Shown here in pieces: positions 42,872 through 54,400 of a stretch of 64,000 nucleotides of DNA (positions within the stretch are counted from its first letter, which is position 1; every line of letters begins with the position of its first letter). The position numbers were made by a program, and so were the translations under genes. The notes under the pieces are model-generated. The model was given only the letters and a program-made list of their open reading frames with translations. It was not told where the DNA came from and did not search any database. Origin of the DNA: Watersipora subatra (taxonomy: Eukaryota > Bryozoa > Gymnolaemata > Cheilostomatida > Watersiporidae); NCBI RefSeq assembly GCF_963576615.1, contig NC_088711.1, positions 21,856,182 to 21,920,181 of the forward strand, in the 5' to 3' direction.

Positions 42872-45800
42872 GTTACCATAGTATATATCTTTAACATTGT
42901 TTCCATGGTTACAGTGTATGTCACAATTATTATTACTAGAGGCATTCGTTTCTGCTCTTTCTAAGAGTTATAATTTGTGCTATAAAAATACCTGTTGAAC
43001 ATGAAACTTTGTTATTTAATTTTTCACATAGTAATATTTTTAATAGAAAGGGGATGGTGAGCCTCTTCCAAAGAGGATTTTAGTTCTTGGACTGGATGGC
43101 TCTGGAAAAAGTAGTTTACTAACTTGCCTGTCAGGAGAGTGCGCATCAGCGACTCCTCGACCCACCGAAGGATTCAATGTTGTCAGCATACAGAGTTCCA
43201 CTCCTGTCAGCATGGATATCTGGGAAAGTGAGTTCCGTCGAACTTTTAAACTTGATGATAGTTCATAAGCTTAGCTAATCATGTGTGTGCCAGTCGATTT
43301 ACGCTTTCTGCCAGCATATCTAGATATCATAACTGGTTTTTTGCTGCTTTAAAAGACATGACAGCTCTTTGAACTTGAAGAAGCGAAGCCTTTTTCATAT
43401 TTCAAAATTAGCTTTTGGTTTTTATTCACTGGTTGCGTGTTGCTATGGTTAAAAGTATCTGTTTGCGCAATATTCATAAGTTTGTATTAGCTCCTATTAC
43501 AAAAGATATAAACGCTGGACTGTTTTATCCTTAATGCCTTTAAAATCAAAGATTCCATGTTTTGTTAGTATTTAAGTAAGTTTGATAAGAATTCCATAGC
43601 AATGCACATGGAAAGAAATTACCGTACTTTTCGGACTATTAGCTGCTACTTTTTTCTGATGTTTTGAGCCAAGCATCTTATATAAGGGTCAGCTCTTCTG
43701 TGGTTTTTTCTTTCACCGCCAGGGCGCATTAACCGGAATCTCCGGTTAGTGCGCTCCTAGCGGTGAAAGAAAAAACGAAACAATGCTAATGGTACGGTTC
43801 TGTCAGGCACTGGGTTAAAAAACGTCGATTGTTTAACCATCGATTGTTTTAAGCGTCGATTGTTTAAGCGTCGATGTTCCGTTTTAACCAGCAAAGTTGT
43901 TGCCGTGTTAAAAAGCACCGTCATGAGTTCTGCGGCCTATACAGAAGGTGTGGCCTATGTATTGTTTTATTATCGGTTCTTTAAAATAAAGCAGATGCGG
44001 CTTATATAGGGGTGCGGTTAATAGTCTGAAAAGTACGGTATGCTATTAACATATATTTATTACACTAAAAGTAAATTTTTTTATCGATGTTAGTCTATAT
44101 ATTGATAAATCTCTACAAAGGCATGGAATGAAGAAGTAACATATTAATAACACATTTAGCAACTGCATAAAGTTACTAGCTGGGTGATAATTGGTTTACA
44201 TATAAATAATAGTGGTAATTCTTGTCTGTTTTCAACCCACAATGATGCTCTTGAGCAAGTCACGCTAAATTACTAAACGTATTCCAAAAGGCAATCATAC
44301 TCCATTAAAATTCAATTATTTGTCCCTTAGGCATGTTTGTTAATTATCTGACCTTTATTCATGTTTGTTAGTTATCTGTCCCTTAATCATGTTAGTTATC
44401 TGTCCCTTGATCATGTTTGTTAGTTATCTGTCCCTTAATCATGTTTATTAGTTATCTGCCCCTTAACTGTGTTTGTTAGTTATCTGTCCCTTTATTGTGT
44501 TTGCACCGTTTGCTTGACTATCTAGATGCGCTATGACTGCAGTTGACTTCCAAGGTTTACAGCTGTAGGTTGTAAACTATTAAATTAGCTGGTGTTTGTT
44601 AAAGCAACATTTGCCAGCAGAAACTAACATTTCCAACTTATATCGAGTGATTGTTTCTGAGTACTATGAGAATTTTTTTCAACATCTTTTGCGAAAGTTT
44701 TATGTCAAATCTTTGTCCTTCCTGCTTCTACTGTTGTGAACTTCAGCCGGAGTGAGCCAGGCAATAGTCGCTATTATTGCTATTGGCAGTAGTGTCTAGT
44801 TACCATTGCTGCTGTGATGGTTATTAAATATGCGTAGCTGCCCTCTTTTATGCTTTTATAGTTCATTCTGTTTATTCATACAGCTGCCTCCATGGTCATA
44901 TTGCTAGTAGCTGCTATACAGCAATAACATTTTAAATAAAATAAATTAATAAGCTCTCTGTTTTTCAGTTTTAAAATTGTTTTGTTCGTGTTTACTTAAC
45001 TTTTTGCGACTCCTACTTTTGTAATCTTTATAAGTGCCTTGTTATTGGCAGTCGGTGGTGGGGAGAGCATAAGGAAATATTGGCCCAACTTTATCCAGGA
45101 CACGGAAGTTCTTGTGTTTGTAATTGACTCTGCAAATAAAGCACGATTCTCAGAAGCTTACACTGAGATGCACAAACTGTTAGGAGAGCCCCGACTTGTT
45201 GACAAACCCTTTGTTGTGGTGGCAAGTAAACAGGTAATTTCTCTTTTCTTTAGATATATTTTGCTACAAATTGCTTATACAGTTGCACAAATAGTATTTT
45301 AGGCATGTTAAGCATAGTGGGTAAGCCTGTTACAAGCAGTAAATTGCAGTAAGTAGTTGTTCTGGTCATCATACAGTTTTATGTTCAAAACTCTTTTAAA
45401 TAACTCAAATTTGAGCATTCCTACTTTATATAACACAAATTTGAGCATTGCTACTTTATATAAAAATGGAATTCTGTTGATATAAAAACCTCCAATTTTA
45501 GGTGAAGTGGTTTTAAAATGTTAAAGGGAGGTTTATTTCCACATCTGCCCCATTAGTCTAGTGCAATTAATTCACTATTTTGTAGTGTATGTAAATAAGA
45601 ATGCTTAATTCAAGTGAAGCTATCCCTTCCTAGTTAAAAAGATAAATGTAGACCTTATTTTATTCATAGAGGTATGAAATAATGTGAACTACATGCCTAT
45701 ACAACATTCCAAAGCTAAACGTATGAAATGTATTCTTGCTTTCTCCGGTTTGTTTCCATGACATGTTTGATCCTTTTCTGCATTGAAGCGAATCAAAACA

Positions 45801-48800
45801 TCGATGAGGTGCACTATGGGGCAGGCTCGTCTAAATAATCTTGTAATATTATACTTATATAAAGATGGTGAAATGGATACAGAATCAGTTGTGAAAGATT
45901 TCTGCCATGGACACATTGACAAGACAAGAGCTATTGCAATAAAGAAATAATAGCTCTTGTTCTGTCAATTTCCCTTACAGAAATCTTTAGTGTCATGAGT
46001 TTTATGTTGTTTATTGAATAAAGAAAAGGTTTTGCTTACCATGAACCATAAACAATATATTTATGTAGATTTTGATGCTTACAATTGATTGCATTTATGC
46101 ATACTTTGAGGGTTGTTGATGTTTAAAAGGTTCATAGCTTCGGGGCGCTGCCCCAAACCCCGTTGGGGGCTTACGTCGCCCTCCACACCCACAGGTGTTT
46201 ATAACCAGCTGCCTAACATTTGCAGCCCTAACTCGCAACCAGGGAATACAGGCCTGTGGGGAAGCATCAAGTTCCGACTCGAAAGCCTAAGCGGAATATA
46301 TCAACACATTTGCCTCAATAATAATGCAGCAAGGTTACACTCTCCCCAACAAGTGTTCAACTGCGACGGAACTGGCCTTTTTTGAAAAAAATGCTTAGGC
46401 GTACATTAAACACGGCCGAAGAGAAGAGTTTACCGGCCCATAAACTCATGAAAGACCACCTTATTTTAGCCTCATGCGCCAATGCCAGCGGTAACCGTAA
46501 AGTCAAACCTTTGTTGGTGTACCACTCGGGGAACCACTGTGCTTTTAAGAGACAGGATATCGAAAGAACAACTTCGAGTGAAGTGACGAGCTAATTCTAA
46601 GGCTTGAATTACACAGCAGTTTTTCACAGAATGGTTTAATCTGTGCTTTGGACCCGCAGTCAAAAAGTCTTTGATTGAAAAGAAGCTGTCGATAATATGT
46701 CTATTGGTCCTCGACAATGCTTCTGGTCATCCTCCTGGTATTGAAAAAAATATTTTTGATGAATACAGCTTTATCAAGGTGCTTTATCTTCCACCCAATA
46801 CCACCCCACTTCTCCAGCCCATGGATCAACAAGTAATTTTAAAAAACTATAGACTAAATATATATTAAACAAATACTTCGATGTTACAGATGACACAAAT
46901 CTCACACTTACAAAATTTTGGAAAGACCATTTTAACATTGCCCATTGTTTAAAAATCATTGACGATGCATGGCAGGGTGTTACACAATAAGCCCTTAATT
47001 CGGTGTGGAAGAAATTGTGGCCAGCTTTCGTTGCTGAAAGACGTTGCGGAGGGGTTGCAGCAGCACACTCTGATGAAACTGAACAGATGTTAACAGATGA
47101 AATCGTGTCACTCGGAACGTCCATGGAGCTGGAGGTTGACGAGGCGGATGTAACCGACCTTGCCGAGGAGCAACAAGAAGAACTCACGACACAGTAGTTA
47201 ATAGAGCTTCAGGAGACTAAATATTCTGAGGAATTACACGAGCTCGGTAGCGAGGAGAAAGATGAGAATGTAAAAGAGGACTGCATTTTTACTAAGGAAA
47301 TAAAAAATATGCTAGAAAAATGGCGAGAGTTTTCAGAATAAAAAAATAGGCATTCGGACAAGTTGGCTAGTGGTCGTGCATTAGCCCGTTGTGACGACAC
47401 CTGTGTTCATCCTGTTCGCAACATGTTGAAAGGGCGACAAAGGCAAATGTCCTTAGATAGGTTTATCTTAAAACGACTGGCTGATCGTGAGAGCGAAACA
47501 AAGGAAAAATTAGCTAAGCCGCGAGAAATTTGAAACTACGCCAAAGAAATTTTAATTACGTCAAGTTTAAAATAAAACTTTGATTCTAAGTCTGTACATC
47601 AAAATCCAAATTTATTCAAGTCAAATGTTGTAATGAAGGATAACTTTTTTCTTCTTCCTTCTCAAAGGCGAGTGTTATCTGCTATTGCATGTATTTAATT
47701 TTGCATTTCAATTAATCACATTTCTTTGAATTTTTTTATGTGTTGCTTTTTGAAAGCATGTGGTAAGTTAGGACAATTACCAACATGTTCTTTCTGTTAC
47801 AACATCTCGTTTTAAATGTTTTTGTTTGTGTTTTTCAAAGTATGGAAACTAATCAATATATATCTAATTGTTCTATATATACATGATGTAAAAACATTGC
47901 ATCAACCTGCGAGTAAATTGACATATGAGCTCCGTCCCAGAACGCATTAAGCTTGTAAGTCAAGGTATGACTGTATATAAATCTCAATGTTTGTCTGTAT
48001 GTCATTTGTCCGCCTGTCCAGTTATCGCTGGTAAAGCTTTGGCAATGAAAAATCACCTTTCTAGTAGATTTCGACACATGACATTCAAGTCACAAGTCTA
48101 CAAACCTGCATGTGTAACCACAAGGCTAAGCCATTTGTATCATTTCCATCGCTCTCACCATATACTGTATATCCTTTTCGCGATTGCACACGTCAAATGT
48201 GCATTTTTTATTACATGGTGCGCCCTCCTGTTATGATGACCCTGTTATACTATTTTTTGCCTTTCGATGTGAAACACGATGTTTTTTCTTGCCTTTGCCA
48301 TACGATATCAACCGAAATTTATTCCAAACTTCAAATTTTGCAGTCAGTGTGCTGGGTACGTCGGAATAACGAAGATTTCGATATGCTATTCACCGAAATC
48401 ACTCCCTCAATGCATGAAAGAGATATGATGCTCGTGCTCTCTCAGCTCAGCGTTATTCATTATTACCGGTAGTAATAGTGAAAATGAAACCGGAAACAGA
48501 TTGGTGATAAAATTTTAGCTGATGACAAAGTTGAAGTTTGGTAAAATAAATACAAAAACTTAGTTTTAACTTAAAACTTTCAAGTATGTGTTTAGTAAGC
48601 TAAATTCATTTAAGTTAAGTTCAACGCTTATGTTATATGTCTGTCTCGCAGGTAAGAACTCCCCACAGTACGTACTGCACATAGTACATTGTATTGTTAC
48701 ATTTTATTGCAGATCATAACCACTAAATACACTAAAGTTACTTTGGGTAATTATAGTTACTAAGGTTAAGATATTATTTTGTTACTAGTTTTTAATATGT

Positions 48801-49903
48801 AAAGTACGTATATAAGATTTTGATGATTTTACTAGGGGATGTTTGCATTAGATAACTGCTATGGGTTTCTATACTCCTCTATACAATATTTTCACCTTAC
48901 AAAGCCAACACTGAAATGAATTAAAGTCGTATGGCGAGGCTCTACACATGCACTAATTAATATTGCGTTAGTTATTTTTTAAAAACCTTCTTAAAAGCTA
49001 ATTTTCTTTACTATTTCATCCTATATTTTTGTAATCTTCAAATGTGCCGTTACACTCATATTTCCAGTTTCAGTAAATCTGTAAAAGCTGAATGCTTTTC
49101 ACGTGGGAAATTATATTCTCTGGAGTAGGAATTGCCTCCTCACTCTTTCTCCACTTGGGCAGACAAAGTATCAGAGCAAAGAAAGTCAATATTTCATTTT
49201 TGCATTTGTACCAGTTTCGGCAGGTACCAATATCATCCATCAAAACTTGGAATACGACAAGCTTCTGTTGTAACAGTAACCTTTTTTATTCACACAATTC
49301 CATGTAGTCATTGTTATTTTTTTTCACTCAATTTATTTGATCTGCACAAAGACACTTTTCTTATGATATGCAGTTTAAAATTTAAATGGTAAATGTTGTA
49401 TACGCCGTTAAGTCGTTAACTAAAGTGATAAGTTAACATGGCTTAATCAGAGAGCTTAATGGTTGTTTAAGGGGTCGTCTTCCCATTCTATACTATTGCG
49501 CTACAAATTCTAACCAAGATAACTGGTGTACATATAGTTGGATTGTATTTTTAAGGTTCTGATTTTTTTTGGAAATAAAGGAGAGTTTTGTTCAAATGCA
49601 TTAGTCCTGTGCAAATGCATTAGTCCTGTGCAAATGCATTAGTCCTGTGCAAATGCAAATCCATGAGTCCTGTGCAAATGCAAATCTATAAGTCCACAGT
49701 TGTTTACGAGTCCGCATGGAATTTACTTTTTTATCCGTCTTTACCACCAGGATTTACAGGGTGCTGCTAAAAGAGATGAAATTAAAGAAGCCCTTGGATT
49801 AGAGGACGTCAAACATCATAGAGTTAAAATTATTGAAGCGACGCTCACGGCTTCATCAACCAATCACATTACAGATATTAAGGACCTTCTCATATCTCTT
49901 TAG
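42742..49903 (+). CDS. ARL10-like: ARL9/ARL10-like small GTPase, 4 exons
   Basis: Four exons join in phase to about 213-216 residues. The N terminus lacks the Gly2 needed for myristoylation of classical ARFs; instead residues 9-28 (YIALGLGISTAAAGLCFFLY) form a membrane-type helix followed by basic residues, as in ARL10. Boxes: P-loop GLDGSGKSS; switch I PTEGFN; G3 WEIGGGES, with Glu in place of the usual Asp and Gly at the catalytic Gln position; G4 SKQD in place of NKQD; G5 region ATLTAS. GTP binding is likely but hydrolysis may be impaired. Known: ARF/ARL proteins regulate membrane traffic and organelle function; ARL9/10 are poorly characterised. Intron 3 (4.5 kb) contains a Tigger relic. 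The gene is the upstream plus-strand neighbour of an unrecognised gene. Confidence 0.88.
43051..43227 (+). CDS. ARL-like GTPase, exon 2 (P-loop and switch I)
   Basis: Encodes DGEPLPKRILVLGLDGSGKS then PTEGFNVVSIQ and DIWE. Donor GTGAGT after 43227, phase 1. Acceptor AATAGAAAG is chosen for phase agreement with exon 1. Confidence 0.85.
43620..44040. mobile_element. MITE with TACCGTACTTTTC terminal inverted repeats, 421 bp
   Basis: The left end TACCGTACTTTTCGGACTAT and right end ATAGTCTGAAAAGTACGGTA are near-perfect inverted repeats of about 24 bases. Inside, 43,710-43,773 form another hairpin (TTCTTTCACCGC ... GCGGTGAAAGAA). It lies in intron 2 of the ARL gene and has no transposase. Confidence 0.85.
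44330..44510. repeat. ~25-28-bp minisatellite, about 7 copies
   Basis: Units GTTAGTTATCTGTCCCTTAA plus TCATGTTT, in intron 2 of the ARL gene. Confidence 0.85.
45052..45233 (+). CDS. ARL-like GTPase, exon 3 (G3 to G4)
   Basis: Encodes IGGGESIRKYWPNFIQDTEV, then LVFVIDSANKARFSEAY and PFVVVASKQ. Acceptor TTGGCAG, donor CAG|GTAATT; the intron falls between Gln and Asp of the G4 motif. Confidence 0.92.
46014..46258. repeat. Dispersed repeat, inverted copy of 30,640-30,890
   Basis: TTTGCTTACCATGAACCATA, TTTATGCATACTTTGAGGGT and CCCCAAACCCCGTTGGGG occur in the same order as the reverse complement of the 30.6-kb copy. It runs directly into the Tigger relic, whose left end it has replaced or joined. 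Confidence 0.75.
46260..47533 (+). pseudogene. Tigger/pogo transposase relic in ARL intron 3
   Basis: Blocks in order: SPQQVFNCDGTGLF (the first catalytic Asp region, with Gly where DET is usual), TAEEKSLPAHKLMKD, KVKPLLVYHS, LVLDNASGHPPGIEKN (second Asp), LPPNTTPLLQPMDQ (third Asp), then the acidic tail ending ARCDDTCVHPVRNMLKGRQR and a final stop at 47533. At least one frameshift (after GTGLF) and several stops break it. The N-terminal CENP-B-type DNA-binding region is missing. Known: Tigger elements are TA-targeting DNA transposons. Not a working gene. Confidence 0.85.
47905..47973. mobile_element. Right terminal inverted repeat of the Tigger relic
   Basis: GTAAGTCAAGGTATGACTG followed by TA matches the end of the MITE at 5,575-6,362 (GAGGTATGACTG-TA), as does the preceding ACATATGAGCT..AGAACGCATTAAGC block. 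This fixes the element's 3' border at 47973. No left terminal repeat was found. Confidence 0.7.
47974..48213. mobile_element. Helitron-like/tRNA-like repeat, copy at 48 kb
   Basis: Starts TATATAAATCTCAATGTTTG like units 2 and 4 and holds the diverged antisense tRNA-like segment (minus strand GGCTTAGCCTTGTGGTTACA). Its far end is interrupted by a MITE at the same point as the copy at 63.5 kb. Confidence 0.55.
48214..48945. mobile_element. MITE of the CAGTGCGCC family, copy at 48 kb
   Basis: Shares long collinear blocks with 58,267-59,379: TGCGCCCTC at the left, CAGATCATAACCACTA and GGGGATGTTTGCATTA inside, TCGTATGGCG at the right. Open frames here (up to 120 codons) are not supported as genes. 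Confidence 0.7.
49594..49690. repeat. 18-19-bp minisatellite, about 5 copies
   Basis: GTGCAAATGCATTAGTCCT units in ARL intron 3, ending about 60 bases before exon 4. The ATGCAAAT octamer occurs repeatedly as a consequence. Confidence 0.9.
49751..49903 (+). CDS. ARL-like GTPase, exon 4 (C terminus)
   Basis: Encodes DLQGAAKRDEIKEALGLEDV, then KIIEATLTASS and DIKDLLISL before TAG. The Asp completes G4. Acceptor CCACCAG. It is preceded by an 18-19-bp minisatellite (49,594-49,690). Confidence 0.92.
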   Translation, partial: DLQGAAKRDEIKEALGLEDVKHHRVKIIEATLTASSTNHITDIKDLLISL

Positions 49904-51319
49904 ACTAATAATATCTATTTATATTTGGGTCCAGCATATTGTTTAATCGCATTTGGCTACTTACAAATGATAGTATTGATTGAATAGTATTTTAGCTCTT
50001 TCAGTGCCACAATCAGTGTTTGGTAGTTCTTTTTTCAGTTATGTGTAATCACAGTTTTTTCTCATATCTTCCAATCTCTTTGTAACACGGAGAACCGCAG
50101 CTAACAAACTCAGCTCAGCTCGCATTCTTCAAGCCTTTTTGCAAGTTTTTGTTCATTTTATTAGATACATTTTTGAATATTCCCTATTATTCCTAAGACT
50201 TCAAATACATGGTATTTATTTGTTTGTTTTAAATATCATACTACTTTTCGTAAATTTTATGGCATTTCAAAAATCGGTTCAATATTAGTTTGACAAGGTT
50301 AATTTTCATAGTCAATGTGGGCAGCTGGTAGCAAGGTATGGAAAATGGAGGGTTGAAGCTGTCGGCTCGGCAGTGAGTTTAAGCAAAGCAAACAAGCTGG
50401 TCTGGTTGATAAATCAACTGGTGCATACCAACGATTAGAAGAATAAACTAAATCATGTAAATGAATATGAAATATGCATTGTGACAGGTTACGCGCTAGA
50501 CGAGTCGCTGACAATAGAAAAGGCAGCGTATTAAAATGTTACAGTTACTATAGGGAGTATGCGAGGGTAATTAAACAAGCACTCTCAGCAAAGGGGAGCA
50601 CCTACTACCTTTGCTAGAAAATGTGCCAGAAGATACAAGAATGATAAGCCATTTTTGCCAAACTGTGATAACTTTGGTGTCACTCGATAAGCGAAGTTTA
50701 CCGATTGCGGAGCTCTGTTTGATTGGTGGGTTACCGAATAAAGCTGGGATTTACAATGTATCTAACAATAACAAACTTTCTTCTAGTGGGGCTTATTAGA
50801 ACATTTGAAAGCTGCCCAAAGTTAGACGCACTCACGAGCGAAGTCAGCAGGAGAATAACACGAATGATGAAATTTGTATTACGCAAACTTAACAAATTCT
50901 AGCAATATATGGACTGTATTGCCTCATGCTCTATACTACAGGTAAGCAGGCACATTCACTCGCTCTATAGGTTTACAGTAAGCAGAGCTTGTATATAACA
51001 GTTGTATACTAATATAGTCTTCTCAACTAGAGAATGATCAATTTTTCACTGAACTCAAGCAAACCGAAGGCTGTACTCCAGCAGAAATCAACACAAGAAA
51101 TATGCTTCAGCTTTTGAGTGCTTATAGCATGGATAGCTTTGAAAATATCTCATTTGCATTTAATTAGCAAGAAACATGCTCTCACTATAAATAAGTAGAT
51201 AACTACATTATGGCTAGCCAAATGCTTTATAGCTAACTACGATACGGCTAGATAGCTACAACTATACACATCAAGCTTAACTTTGTAGCTGAGAGTGAGA
51301 TTACACCACCTACACAAAC
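49904..51319. other. Region between the ARL gene and the unrecognised basic gene
   Basis: No supported exon. AATAAA at 50,442-50,447 could end the ARL transcript. Open frames of about 60-70 codons lack splice or homology support. The promoter of the next gene should lie near its right end. Confidence 0.3.
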
Positions 51320-51414
51320 ATGTTTATCAGCGCAGGAGGTAAAACCGCTCCCGTGCGCTTAACGGCCTCCGCGGGTGGACCGAAGCCAACCAAACAGAAT
51401 ACTAACAAGAGCAG
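51320..51414 (+). CDS. Basic protein, exon 1
   Basis: MFISAGGKTAPVRLTASAGG then PKPTKQNTNKS. ATG is the first in the exon; donor CAG|GTAAAT, phase 2. It is the most GC-rich local stretch (CTTAACGGCCTCCGCGGGTG), as often at first exons. Confidence 0.7.
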
Positions 51415-54400
51415 GTAAATCTTTCTAGCTTAAAATATATACTGCTTTAGCGAATGAAAGGTCTGCCTACTGAACATGCCGATGTGTTTGAGATATTGGG
51501 TGTTAAATGCCAGTCCTAAAACAATCAACGGCACTGAATAAATTTCAATCTACGATCCTTAACAAACTTCCAATCCTTCATATACTCTCATATATGCTTG
51601 TGCCATATTTTGTATACATAGAAATGAGAAATATAGCCAAATGTGATTCAAATAGGAGCAAGCAATGTGTTAAAGGAAAAAACTGTTACTAGTCATACCA
51701 GATTCTCTCACTCACAGTTGTAGAAGCTACACACAAAACAAAAAGTTTTGTTTTAGATTGAGAGGTTCTAGCTCCGCAAAGCCAGGGCTTCTGAGTGTCA
51801 CCCCTAAGTTAACTACAGGAGAGTCCGCAAAACATGCTAGGAGATTACGACAAGAAAGGTCATCACCTCCAGAGCCAGAGGAAGAAGTTCAGGTTGTTAT
51901 GCCCCCTCCCAAACCAGGTGAATGTTCTATCTTCATATTCGACTGACCCTAAGATATTATCATGTTTGTGATATTCTAAGGGCTACTACATTTTTGCCAG
52001 GCTTCGTTCTTTTTTAAAATGCCTTAGTCCTCCTACAGACCTATCTATTATTCCACAGTACTATTCATTATACCACAGACCTATCCATTATACCACAGAC
52101 CTATCCATTATTCCACAGTACTATTCATCATTCCACATTATACTCACGTCATACAAAGGCATTATGTCTTTAGTAGCGACGGGCACACACTGTAAGCAGT
52201 CGGAACACAGAGTCGCGCATTATGAAACATAAACAAATACTTCACTTTGATGTATTGCACATTTGATGGTGCCTACTGGTGCATTGACACAACCATTTGA
52301 GTGTTGAATATGAAAGAATCAAAGCTGTATTATCTCTGTTTGTGTACTATAAACAGAAGTGCTGTGTTCACTGTTATGCGCTAGATTATGAACTCAGCTA
52401 GGAAACAGCGTCCTGATGCCTGAAAAAAAACTTTTACTCTTTGATGTGAGTCATCAGGGTTTGAACCATCACTTACACAAGGGTCAGAGCTATATGCTGT
52501 ACCTACTGTATAACTAAATGCGTGTCAAACAAGGGTCAGAGCTGTATGCTGTAACTACTGCACAACTCAACACCTGTCATACCAGGGTCACAGCGGTGTG
52601 CTGTACTTACTGCACAACTAAAAAGACAGTTGTATGTTATGAATTTATTCGAAGGGAAACAATATTTCTGCTATGTTTCCTGGAACACAATATAATAGGA
52701 TATCAACTTTTATCCATTTTTGACACTCCATGTCATCATACTAATTGAAAATAATTATTTTTGCATTTTGCAGGTAACTTTCATGTTATATCGAAAATGA
52801 CATAGCTCCCTCCGTGTTACAATTTACAGCAGCAAAAAACTTTCTAGTAAAACTTCCACTTCAACTAGCATAAATAACTAACTCAATTTATATTTACTCA
52901 ACAAAACATTTCCTGACTAAACCTGACATTGTAACGCTGTGGTCCACAAAGAAATCTTCATGTTAGTCGATCATGGCTCACTCACTCTCCTCACCATGCC
53001 AGACTATTCATCGTAAGATGATTATATCAAAGCTACAAGTAACACGATAAATAAGTAGTTTGCTAAAGTATTTTTTTAACAATAGATACAATATCGAACA
53101 GTAATATTTAGTATAATAAGAGTTGTATCTATCCGAACCCATGGTTGAAGATTGGAAAAAAGATCACATCATAACAAGATTTGAACTCGTAACACTTAGC
53201 TTGGTAGATACACAATTTAACAACTGCGGTGATCAACTACGTATTGGCGTTACACCTCATCTCTCACAGCACCCTAGACTGCCAGTGTACTTGTTATAAT
53301 AATAGATGATATTACTACAGTTTTACAGCTTCACACTAAATGCTCTTCCACAAGTTTGTCTAACCTCACTTTAAACATATTTTAGTCGAGCAATCTCGCT
53401 GCTGGTTAACTTCTGGTAGATAAAATCTCTCTCAAGTCTTGTAAAAAATATAACAGTCTGGTCTGTGAAAATTTATTAGAATAAGAGAAGACTCACAGTT
53501 CAACCTTGTTTACCCTTCGAGTCACCAACAAGTCACCTTCGAGCCCAAGCAACTACTTACTTTTCTTCATGCCCTCAAACTGGTGCTTATAAATAACTGA
53601 TTTAAATTGTAACATGTCGGATTAGTTTAATATAGCCTATATAATTTCATTTTAGCTTGGTCACAGTTTGAAGATCATGTCAAGGTTGTAGCGCGGTCTG
53701 ACTTGTTCTTGGGTGAGAAGAAGGAGGCCTACTCAAAGATGTGCAGTCAAGACCATCAAAAGACAATGACAGGTGATAAGATCAAGCAACAACATGTGCG
53801 CACACAATTCACTTTCAGCAACATTTTTTCATTTCCAAAAGTTTTTCAGTAGTGCTTTTTTTATTTCAAAATTTTTCTGTGGTCAGATGTTATTAGGGCT
53901 TCTTAGCAATGAGCAAATACCATGTTATGCTTGATTTTCAAAAGCACCTTCACATTATTTCTATTATAGTATTTGTAGATTATCTGATTTATGTGGCCAA
54001 AGGCAACCAGATGTGTAGGATCTAATTCTAAATTTTAATTAATGATTTTTATTACTTTCAAAACCTAATGAGTTGGAACCACTTTTAGTAAAACGTTTAC
54101 CTGTCAACTTCAGTTCCATAGACATAGAAGTCTGAATTATTTAGTCTTTGATGTAGGTTATTAATTTACGTGATTGGCATGGAAAAGAAAAGTATGTTTA
54201 AGTTTTTTTGTAGAAATAAGAAAACTTAGTTTGAAAAGGCAAGTAAAAAAAGTAAAGGCAAAGGTGAGCACAGTTAACAGTCTGAAAACTGTCAAGACTT
54301 CAGATGAGTCTACAGATGAGATAGACAAGGAAAGAGAGACGTCTGAGGTTGAAGAAGAGAGCGAGGTAAGACAATGCGATTCAGATTTATCTTATCGTTA

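Noticed and set aside
45926-45960. Inverted repeat AAGAGCTATT / AATAGCTCTT
   Set aside because: Short stem with an AT-rich loop; not unusual enough on its own in this AT-rich DNA.
46113-47197. Transposase-like open frames as working genes
   Set aside because: Frameshift after GTGLF, several stops, missing N-terminal DNA-binding region and altered DET motif; a relic in an ARL intron.
48110-48472. 120-codon plus-strand open frame
   Set aside because: It crosses the border between two transposable elements, and diverged copies at 58 and 63.7 kb do not keep it open.
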